NCBI GenBank assembly: GCA_013289765.1 | Contig: JABCZI010000003.1 | Span: 372,001 to 436,000 of the forward strand | From: Acidobacteriota bacterium | Lineage (GTDB): Bacteria; Acidobacteriota; Terriglobia; Terriglobales; Acidobacteriaceae | DNA: 64,000 nucleotides | Direction: 5' to 3' | Shown: piece after piece, positions 57,813 to 64,000 of the stretch | How positions within the stretch are numbered: the stretch's first letter is position 1 | Layout: the number at the start of each line of letters is the position of its first letter | Position numbers and translations under genes: made by a program | Notes under the pieces: model-generated | Database searches by the model: none | Told to the model about the DNA's origin: nothing | Seen by the model: the letters and a program-made list of their open reading frames with translations, nothing else

Positions 57813-59483
57813 ATGCCTAAACCGATTCTACTGAGCGTAGATGACGACTCCGATGTGCTGCGGGCGATCGAGCGCGATCTGCGTTCGCAGTACGGCGCTG
57901 AATACCGGGTCATAGGAAGCGATTCGCCCGAGGGCGCGCTCGATCTTCTAAAGCAGTTGAAGGTGCGCAATGACAGCGTGGCGCTGCTGCTCGCCGACCA
58001 ACGCATGCCGCGCATGGACGGCGTGGAATTTTTGCAGCAGGCGATGGGAATCTTCCCGGGTGCGAAGCGGGCGCTGCTCACCGCCTACGCCGACACCGAC
58101 GCTGCAATCAGCGCCATCAATCACGCCAGCATCAATTATTTTTTCTTGAAGCCGTGGGACCCTCCCACCGAGCACTTATATCCGCAGTTAGATGATTTGC
58201 TCGATGACTGGCAGGCTTCGTTCCACCCCCCATTTCAGGGGATCAGAGTGCTAGGCACGCGCTGGTCGCCGCGATCCTACGAACTGCGCGACTTCCTGGC
58301 ACGCAACCACGTTCCCTATCAGTGGATCGATGTCGAGTCTTCCGCCAATGATCCGGAGACTAAGCGCCTGCTCGAAGCTTTGGGTCCAGAGGCGGCCAAT
58401 CTTCCGGTGGTTCTCTTCCCGGACGGAACCAAACTTCTTGAAGGTGTACCAGCCGACGTCGCGCAAAAGGTCGGGCTACGGACTCGCGCCCAAACCAGTT
58501 TTTACGACCTGGCCATTGTGGGAGGAGGTCCGGCTGGTTTGGCTGCCGCCGTCTATAGCGCTTCGGAAGGTTTGCACACAGTAATGATTGAGCGGGAAGC
58601 CCCTGGCGGCCAGGCTGGCATGAGCTCACGCATTGAGAACTATCTCGGATTTCCCACCGGGCTCAGTGGTGGCGACCTGGCTCGCCGCGCCGTAGTGCAA
58701 GCGCAGCGTTTTGGAGTGGAGATTCTCGCACCTCAGGAAGCTGTGGGCGTCAGAACGGAAGGGCCTTACCGAATTATCAAACTGGCAGATGGAAATGAAA
58801 TCTCTTGCCATGCCTTGATGATCGCCACAGGCGTCCAGTGGAGGCGACTGGACGCTCTGGGGGTCGACCGGCTGCAGGGTGCCGGGATCTATTATGGTGG
58901 CGGCGCAACCGAGGCGTTATCTTGCAAAGGCGAGATCGTCTATGTGGTGGGCGCCGCGAACTCGGCTGGTCAGGCGGCGATGAACTTCGCGAAGTTTGCC
59001 GAGCGCGTCGTAATTCTCGTGCGCGGCGAATCGCTTTCCAGCACCATGTCACAATACCTGATCGACCAGATTCAAGAGACGCCGAACATTCAGCTCTGGA
59101 CGCATGCCAGCGTGGCCGAGGCGCATGGCGAAACTCGGCTGGAAGAGATTTCCGTACTTTGTTCCGATACCAACAAGATTGAACGCGTGCCGGCGAGTTC
59201 GATGTTTATTTTCATTGGGGCCTTGCCGAGGACCGGTTGGCTGGCGAACATCGTCGAACGGGACGAGCGCGGCTTCCTGTTAACTGGCCCCGATCTCATA
59301 CGTGATGGGCAACGCCCCAAGGGATGGAGCCTTGACCGTGATCCGTTCTTGCTGGAAACGAATGTTGCCGGTATTTTTTCCGTGGGCGATGTGCGGCACG
59401 GTTCGATCAAGCGCGTGGCTTCGGGAGTCGGGGAAGGTTCGGTGGCGGTGCAGTTCATCCATCAATATCTAAGCAAGGTGTAA
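57813..59483 (+). CDS. Fused receiver / glutaredoxin-like / thioredoxin reductase-like protein
   Basis: 556 residues from ATG 57813. A canonical receiver domain (about 3-125) has VDDD, phospho-acceptor Asp62 in LLLADQRMP, LLTAY and Lys113 in FLKPW. A glutaredoxin-like fold (about 145-220; IRVLGTRWSPRSYELRDFLARNHVPY) has no CxxC. The pyridine nucleotide-disulfide reductase part (about 230-556) keeps the FAD motif IVGGGPAGLAAAVYSASEG and an NAD(P) motif VVGAANSAGQAA but lacks the redox-active CxxC found in thioredoxin reductases. It is a phosphorylation-controlled flavoprotein of unknown substrate. The next gene, one base after the stop, is a histidine kinase, its likely partner. Confidence 0.88.
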   Translation: MPKPILLSVDDDSDVLRAIERDLRSQYGAEYRVIGSDSPEGALDLLKQLKVRNDSVALLLADQRMPRMDGVEFLQQAMGIFPGAKRALLTAYADTDAAISAINHASINYFFLKPWDPPTEHLYPQLDDLLDDWQASFHPPFQGIRVLGTRWSPRSYELRDFLARNHVPYQWIDVESSANDPETKRLLEALGPEAANLPVVLFPDGTKLLEGVPADVAQKVGLRTRAQTSFYDLAIVGGGPAGLAAAVYSASEGLHTVMIEREAPGGQAGMSSRIENYLGFPTGLSGGDLARRAVVQAQRFGVEILAPQEAVGVRTEGPYRIIKLADGNEISCHALMIATGVQWRRLDALGVDRLQGAGIYYGGGATEALSCKGEIVYVVGAANSAGQAAMNFAKFAERVVILVRGESLSSTMSQYLIDQIQETPNIQLWTHASVAEAHGETRLEEISVLCSDTNKIERVPASSMFIFIGALPRTGWLANIVERDERGFLLTGPDLIRDGQRPKGWSLDRDPFLLETNVAGIFSVGDVRHGSIKRVASGVGEGSVAVQFIHQYLSKV

Positions 59484-60869
59484 ATGGTCGATAAAACTGA
59501 ATTACGTCGCGTCACTGAATTCGCCGATTTGCCGGATGATCAACTGGATTGGTTTCTCAGTCAGTCGCAAGAGATGCATCTTAAAGCGGGTGAAATGTAC
59601 TCGCGCCAGGGCGACCCAGCCGACGCGATGTTTGTGATTCTTGAGGGGCACCTGCAAGGGCGGGGGGAACTCAATGGCGAAACCGTCGTCTTTGACCTGG
59701 AGCCGGGCGACGTTACCGGGGTCTTGCCATTTTCCAGAATGAAGCAGTTTACCGTGGGCCAGCGTGCCGAGACCGACAGCCGCGCCCTGCGATTTCCCGC
59801 CTCATTATTTCCAGACCTTATACAGAGAATGCCGGAGCTGACCAAGCGTCTGGTGGGCCTTATGTCCGACCGCATCCGGGAAGTCACTCGCCTTGAACAA
59901 CAGCGAGATCGTCTGGCTTCTCTCGGAAAGCTGTCGGCCGGCCTCGCGCACGAACTCAACAATCCTGCGTCCGCCGCGAAACGCGCTGCCAGCCAACTGC
60001 GCGAGATGATCAAGAAAATAAAAAGCGCGAGTCTCGAACTGGGAAAGCGCGATCTTACTCCGGGCCAAAAAACAGAGATCGAAAAACTGGAAGCTTTGTT
60101 CACGCAAAAAGATGTGGTTCCACCTGATGCGCTCACCATCAGCGACCTGGAGGACCAGATCGATTCTCTGCTCCGCAGTCACGGGCAGAACGATCTCTGG
60201 CAATTGGCCGCTGACCTGGCGCGGCGGAATATTAAGCCGGAAATTTTGGAATCATTGTTTGCGAATCTGGATGCAGACGCCGCCAGAGCGGCCTTGGTTC
60301 GAATTGCGGCTTCCGTGGAGGTTGCCGTTCTATTGCACGAAATCGAGAGTAGCACGTCGCGAATATCGGACCTGGTGGGTGCGATCAAGGAATACACCTA
60401 CATGGATCGTGCCAAGGTGCAGAACGTCGATGTCGTAAAGAGTCTGGAGACTACGCTTACGATTTTGAATCACAAACTGAAACAAGGAGTGGCGGTGCAG
60501 CGCGATTACCAGCGCGTTCCGCTGCTGGTAAATTCGTTTGGCAGCGAACTAAACCAGGTCTGGACCAACATTATCGATAACGCGATTGACGCCATGCGCG
60601 GAAAAGGCGACCTTCGCGTCCGTACCTACCGCGACGACGATTGCGTGGTCGTTGAGATTGCGGATAACGGTCCAGGAATTTCTCCCGAGGTGCAGCCTCA
60701 CATCTTTGAGCCGTTTTTCACGACCAAAGGAGTCGGAGAAGGCACCGGCCTCGGCCTGGACACCGTCCAGCGAATTGTGAAGAAGCACCGAGGAAATATT
60801 CAGGTCAATTCCAAACCCGGCGACACGCGTTTTCAAGTCTGGCTGCCTTTAGCGGATGCCACGCGCTAA
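59484..60869 (+). CDS. Histidine kinase with N-terminal CNMP-binding-like domain
   Basis: 461 residues, soluble, no membrane segment. Residues about 5-125 fold as a cyclic-nucleotide-binding jelly roll (GEMYSRQGDPADAMFVILEGHLQGRGEL). The usual phosphate-binding cassette (Gly-Glu...Arg) is not well kept (GVLPFSRMKQFTVGQRAET), so the ligand may differ. The kinase has LASLGKLSAGLAHELNNPASA with His156, a long spacer, NIIDNAIDAMRG, DNGPGIS and GTGLGLDTVQRI. It starts directly after the receiver/reductase stop. It probably phosphorylates that receiver. The signal is unknown. Confidence 0.9.
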   Translation: MVDKTELRRVTEFADLPDDQLDWFLSQSQEMHLKAGEMYSRQGDPADAMFVILEGHLQGRGELNGETVVFDLEPGDVTGVLPFSRMKQFTVGQRAETDSRALRFPASLFPDLIQRMPELTKRLVGLMSDRIREVTRLEQQRDRLASLGKLSAGLAHELNNPASAAKRAASQLREMIKKIKSASLELGKRDLTPGQKTEIEKLEALFTQKDVVPPDALTISDLEDQIDSLLRSHGQNDLWQLAADLARRNIKPEILESLFANLDADAARAALVRIAASVEVAVLLHEIESSTSRISDLVGAIKEYTYMDRAKVQNVDVVKSLETTLTILNHKLKQGVAVQRDYQRVPLLVNSFGSELNQVWTNIIDNAIDAMRGKGDLRVRTYRDDDCVVVEIADNGPGISPEVQPHIFEPFFTTKGVGEGTGLGLDTVQRIVKKHRGNIQVNSKPGDTRFQVWLPLADATR

Positions 60870-60959
60870 TATAGAGTTCGGAAATCGCATGATTGTTTCA
60901 GGCTGATTCGCTGACGATGAAGCCCAACCGTTGTGCAGCCAGCGCGAGGAGTGTGATGG

Positions 60960-61553
60960 ATGTTTGAAAGTATTCTGTGCGAAGTAACCGAATACGATCC
61001 GGGCGTTCTTGAGCCGCTGATTGGGCTCGCTGTCGAAATTGCCCGCGAGGGTCGGGAGGGGAAACGCGTTGGTACTCTGTTCACGCTCGGAGATGAGGCT
61101 GCCGTGCTCGCCAGGTCCCGCCCACTGATTTTGGATCCGTTGATGGGACATCCTGAGTCTTCGCGCCACATCACCAACCTCAATCTCCGCGGAACCATTA
61201 AAGAATTGTCGCAACTGGACGGCGGCTTTGTGGTGAGTCACGACGGAATTGTCCTTTCCGCATGCCGTTATCTTGACGCTGTAGCCGCTCAGGTGGAGGT
61301 CCCACTCGGGCTCGGTAGCCGTCACATTGCCGCCGCCAACATGAGCGCGGTGACCAAGGCCGTGGGCATCGTCGTTTCTGAGAGCTCGGTGGTTCGGCTT
61401 TTTTGTCACGGGCACCTGGTCGGCGAAATTATTCCCGAGCTTTGGATGACGGATCACGCGGCCCACCTTCGCGGTTCGACCAAAAGGGAACAAATAGGCG
61501 AACTGACGGTGCTGACCCCAAACCGCCTGCAGGCTGCCGTAAAGGGAGACTAG
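60960..61553 (+). CDS. DisA_N / diadenylate cyclase-domain protein, degenerate motif
   Basis: 197 residues. The N-terminal IAREGREGKRVGTLFTLGDEAAVLARSRPLILDPLMGHP matches DAC (DisA_N) family proteins, which condense two ATP molecules to c-di-AMP. The first active-site motif is DGG at 87-89 (canonical DGA). The second is RHI at 121-123 (canonical RHR, with Arg in the third position replaced by Ile). The spacing of 34 residues is normal. Activity is thus uncertain. It may be a c-di-AMP or ATP-binding regulator. It lies 90 bp after the CNMP-kinase gene and just before a possible small ORF and a receiver-protease gene. Confidence 0.78.
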   Translation: MFESILCEVTEYDPGVLEPLIGLAVEIAREGREGKRVGTLFTLGDEAAVLARSRPLILDPLMGHPESSRHITNLNLRGTIKELSQLDGGFVVSHDGIVLSACRYLDAVAAQVEVPLGLGSRHIAAANMSAVTKAVGIVVSESSVVRLFCHGHLVGEIIPELWMTDHAAHLRGSTKREQIGELTVLTPNRLQAAVKGD

Positions 61554-61576
61554 AGCTCGATATACGGAAGACATTC

Positions 61577-61864
61577 ATGACAACGCTGGGGGAATTCCGA
61601 TATGAAGTCTGTGGAATCGTGACCAGCAATCCTATCCGCTGGTTCGCGATTCGATGCGGAGATTCCGAGCTGACCGTGCACCTGTGGAATTCTGAAAGCG
61701 CCAATGCCGCCGGAGCCCGCCGTTACAGCGGTGAAGACATGCCGAGGTTTACAGTCAGCCGATGGTTTGACTCAGTGTGCGCGCCGCCGAAGCCCAGTTT
61801 CACCCAGCACCTCAGCTCGGTTGTTTCGCAAGCTCGCGGGTTCCAGGAAGGCCATGAACGATAA
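61577..61864 (+). CDS. Hypothetical protein, 95 residues, overlapping next gene
   Basis: A short open frame from ATG 61577 with a weak GGAAGA upstream. The product (starts MTTLGEFRYEVCGIV) has about six aromatic residues and a basic C-terminus, and no recognised family. Its stop overlaps the start of the receiver-protease gene by 11 bases (shared ATGAACGATAA in two frames), the arrangement expected of translationally coupled genes. That overlap is the main evidence. The coding status is moderately uncertain. Confidence 0.55.
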   Translation: MTTLGEFRYEVCGIVTSNPIRWFAIRCGDSELTVHLWNSESANAAGARRYSGEDMPRFTVSRWFDSVCAPPKPSFTQHLSSVVSQARGFQEGHER

Positions 61865-63527
61865 AGCCGAGAAAGTCTTGGTGGTCGAGTCCGACGACGG
61901 TCTCAGAGAACACATCGTCGCGGTTCTGAGGGATGCGGGATATGGGGTCTCGACCGACAGCCGCGAAGGAATGAAGGCAGTTGTCGCCTTCGACCCCGGC
62001 ATCGTTGTCCTGGGTGCTGATCCACCCCAGCTCGATTGCTGTGACCTTCTCTCTGAGATCAAAGGTTCCGAGCAGACACGCAACATACGGGTTGTGATGC
62101 TATCTCCGGGAGGGTCAGGCGAGCGCACTCGAGGGCTCGATCTCGGGGCCGACGATGTAATTTCCCTACCCTTTGACTCGCACGAATTGCTGTCGCGGGT
62201 GCGCTCGCAACTACGAAATAAATCCATTGCCGACGAGTTTAGCGAGCGGTTGCGCCTTGCCGAGGAAAACCGAAACGGCACCCAGCAGGTGCTAACGGCT
62301 GTCAACCAAGAACGACGCGCGCTCCGAGTTGGCGGCTTGGTGACGGCTGCCGTGCTTATCGTTGCTGCCGTCGTCTTCGTCTTCTTCTATCGTCGAACTC
62401 AGGAACAGAATACCCGAGTCTTCGCAGCGATCACTCGATTGCAAAGTGGTGTCCTGACCCAAGAACAGTTGATAGAGCGTTCGCGTCGGGCCCTGGAAGA
62501 GGCGGAACACCGTCCTTCCCTGGCGAGCGATCCACAGAAACTCCAGCTTCAGAAGAAGAGCGAGGATCTGAGATCGCAAATTGCAAACAGCGACCCGAAA
62601 AACGCTTCTGCTTTGCAAAATCAATTAACCGCAGTAGAGGGCCGCCTTCAGAAACTCGAGACCGAGGGCAAGTTTGCGCAGACAATCATCCAGTCGTACG
62701 AGCCGAGTGTCTGCCTCATTCATGTTGTGCTGGCCTTCCGCGACCACACGACCGGGTTGCGATTGCACTACGCTGGGATGACAGCCAGTGGCGAGCCAAC
62801 GACCGACGAACACAATAACCCACTGGTGGGTGTCACTGGGAACGGTCCGGAGGTACACCTGGATGTTTTTGGCACTGGGTTTCTCGCCTCTGCCAGCGGA
62901 CAAATTCTGACGAACCATCACGTGGCCGAACCCTGGTGGCAGAATAATGATTTGAAGGAAATAGTCGATCAAGGACTTGAGCCAGTGGTTGCCGAGATGA
63001 CTGCGTATTTCCCCGGCGTTCCTCGCGGCATTGCCATCAGTACCGAGAAGATTTCCTCTTCAGCAGACGTTGCGGTTGTGAAAGGGAATGTTTCAGAGCT
63101 CAGAATTAGAAAGATAGCCCTTGCCGATGACCGGGGTTCAACCGTGAGTGGAGGCGCCGTTGTGCTGCTCGGTTATCCCACTGCTCTTGACGGAATTCTG
63201 GCTCGGACGGGGGCAGAGACTCTGCAGTCCATCGCGACTGCATCCAAGGGTGATCCGAAGCAGGTCGTGGAAGAACTCGCCCGCCGCAACCTGATCAGGC
63301 CGATCACTACCCAAGGCCACATCGGCGACGTACTGCCCGACAAGATTGTCTATGATGCCCAAACCACGTCCGGCGGATCAGGCGGTCCTCTTTTCAACAA
63401 CGAGGGGAAAGTTATAGGAATTAATTTTGCAATGGTGCGTGAATTTGGCGGATCGAATTTCGCAATTCCTGTCGGCTATGGAAGGTCACTCTTGAACCTT
63501 GCGGCGACACCTCTGGGAAAACCGTGA
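61854..63527 (+). CDS. Degenerate receiver / TM / coiled coil / trypsin-like protease fusion
   Basis: 557 residues from ATG 61854. Cytoplasmic receiver-like domain about 6-118 is degenerate: the phospho-acceptor position is Gly in IVVLGADPP, the conserved Lys is replaced (SLPFD), and the acidic pair reads ES. A single TM helix at about 158-181 (GGLVTAAVLIVAAVVFVFFYRR), then an extracytoplasmic coiled coil about 185-290 and a trypsin-like serine protease about 300-557 with His356 (TNHHVAEP), Asp405 (SSADVAVV) and Ser509 (GGSGGP). The triad is complete. It appears to be a membrane-tethered protease with a pseudo-receiver, possibly linked to the preceding signalling genes. Confidence 0.87.
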   Translation: MNDKAEKVLVVESDDGLREHIVAVLRDAGYGVSTDSREGMKAVVAFDPGIVVLGADPPQLDCCDLLSEIKGSEQTRNIRVVMLSPGGSGERTRGLDLGADDVISLPFDSHELLSRVRSQLRNKSIADEFSERLRLAEENRNGTQQVLTAVNQERRALRVGGLVTAAVLIVAAVVFVFFYRRTQEQNTRVFAAITRLQSGVLTQEQLIERSRRALEEAEHRPSLASDPQKLQLQKKSEDLRSQIANSDPKNASALQNQLTAVEGRLQKLETEGKFAQTIIQSYEPSVCLIHVVLAFRDHTTGLRLHYAGMTASGEPTTDEHNNPLVGVTGNGPEVHLDVFGTGFLASASGQILTNHHVAEPWWQNNDLKEIVDQGLEPVVAEMTAYFPGVPRGIAISTEKISSSADVAVVKGNVSELRIRKIALADDRGSTVSGGAVVLLGYPTALDGILARTGAETLQSIATASKGDPKQVVEELARRNLIRPITTQGHIGDVLPDKIVYDAQTTSGGSGGPLFNNEGKVIGINFAMVREFGGSNFAIPVGYGRSLLNLAATPLGKP

Positions 63528-63619
63528 AGCTTGCTAGTTCTCACGATCACCTCGAGGTCCAGGTTGACGACACGGTACAGCAGGTAATGACGGCTTCGAC
63601 CCTGGACTGTCGTTGACAC

Positions 63620-63629
63620 TGTCTAGACA
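63620..63629. promoter_or_regulatory. Palindrome TGTCTAGACA (HutC-type match)
   Basis: A 10-bp palindrome lies 137 bp before the ATG of the right-edge gene. Its GTCTAGAC centre fits the published GT-N-TA-N-AC pattern of HutC-type GntR regulators. TTGACA lies at 63613-63618, but no convincing -10 is seen. Candidate operator only. The rest of the 63528-63765 gap shows nothing else. Confidence 0.35.
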
Positions 63630-63765
63630 ATTTCGACACTTCAACACCAGCCGCGAGTCATCTCTCCAAAAAGACCTCTACATTTCAGCCAGTTAGAAGC
63701 AGAACCTTTCTTGATGCCCCTGGCATACTAGTTGCCCTTTGCTGAGTTGGAGAGGCGTCACAAGC

Positions 63766-64000
63766 ATGACTCCCCAAGTCATTCAGGCCGCAGACAGGAA
63801 CCTCCAAACCAGACGCAAGCATCGCATTGAGTTTTTCCGTCGATCACTCACTCTAGTACCAGGAGATCGAGACGGTCGATATAGGTTCGTGAATCGAGTA
63901 TTGGTCCTATCCGCCGCGATTTTCATTGGAATGTTCCTCATCACATCTGCGTCCGCACAAGAACAGCGGCATGCCCATAGCGAATACACGTATTGGTTCG
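63766..64000 (+). CDS. Secreted protein, unknown, 3' end cut by window
   Basis: An open frame without a stop to the right edge. From ATG 63766 there is a 40-residue basic leader, then LVLSAAIFIGMFLITSASAQE, a clear signal peptide with AxA cleavage, followed by QRHAHSEYTYWF. GGAGAGG lies about 10 bases before the ATG. An in-frame GTG at 63889 directly before the signal peptide would give a normal signal-peptide length and may be the true start. The mature part is too short to name. Confidence 0.6.
   Translation, partial: MTPQVIQAADRNLQTRRKHRIEFFRRSLTLVPGDRDGRYRFVNRVLVLSAAIFIGMFLITSASAQEQRHAHSEYTYWF

Overview
The window looks like a chromosomal stretch from an Acidobacteriota (Terriglobia-like) bacterium, moderately GC-rich. 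The evidence is the set of families: two very large TonB-dependent receptors with an N-terminal carboxypeptidase-regulatory (Cna-B-like) domain, secreted YVTN beta-propellers, a DUF2934 protein, a split MetH and fused receiver/thioredoxin-reductase proteins. No rRNA, tRNA, CRISPR array, insertion sequence or phage gene was seen.

Region 1 (1-14.4 kb) is a nutrient-uptake and organic-acid block. It has a 5'-cut MFS transporter, a TonB receptor preceded by a 34-bp-period direct repeat, a secreted di-haem-motif/YVTN protein, a second MFS transporter and two secreted YVTN propellers. A convergent minus-strand operon follows, encoding an exported amidohydrolase, a Tat-type MmgE/PrpD protein and a D-malate/tartrate-type dehydrogenase. 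Region 2 (14.5-19.2 kb) holds an OmpR/HK two-component pair, a membrane metallophosphoesterase and a secreted TPR protein.

Region 3 (19.3-32.6 kb) is a coherent chitin-utilisation locus: TonB receptor, GntR/UTRA regulator, GH20 beta-N-acetylhexosaminidase and three GH18 chitinases, one of them with four Fn3 modules and a CBM5/12. A palindrome, TGCTATATAGCA, recurs in the promoters of the receptor, the regulator and the chitinases. At three promoters it sits in or between the -10 and -35 boxes, which suggests a local GntR regulon repressed in the absence of chitin products.

Region 4 (32.7-38.6 kb) has a split cobalamin-dependent methionine synthase (two overlapping genes) and a SulP anion transporter. 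Region 5 (38.9-47.2 kb) is a Crp/Fnr-controlled respiratory and stress island: Crp/Fnr regulator, four-cysteine small protein, OsmC-like protein, GNAT, zinc alcohol dehydrogenase, haem-motif outer-membrane protein, cytochrome c, Rieske protein and a cytochrome b-c fusion. Four intergenic regions carry two TGTGA-N6-TCACA-like sites exactly 22 bp apart, and two of these also share a 9-mer at an identical offset.

Region 6 (47.3-57.3 kb, minus strand) is a tight glycogen-breakdown operon: pgi, DUF2934, glgP, pgm, malQ, glgX. Region 7 (57.8-63.5 kb) is an unusual signalling island: receiver/glutaredoxin-like/thioredoxin-reductase-like fusion, CNMP-domain histidine kinase, degenerate DisA-type diadenylate cyclase domain protein, small overlapping ORF, and a degenerate-receiver/TM/trypsin-like protease fusion. 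A secreted protein gene runs off the right edge. Regions 3, 5 and 7 hold the observations most worth following up.
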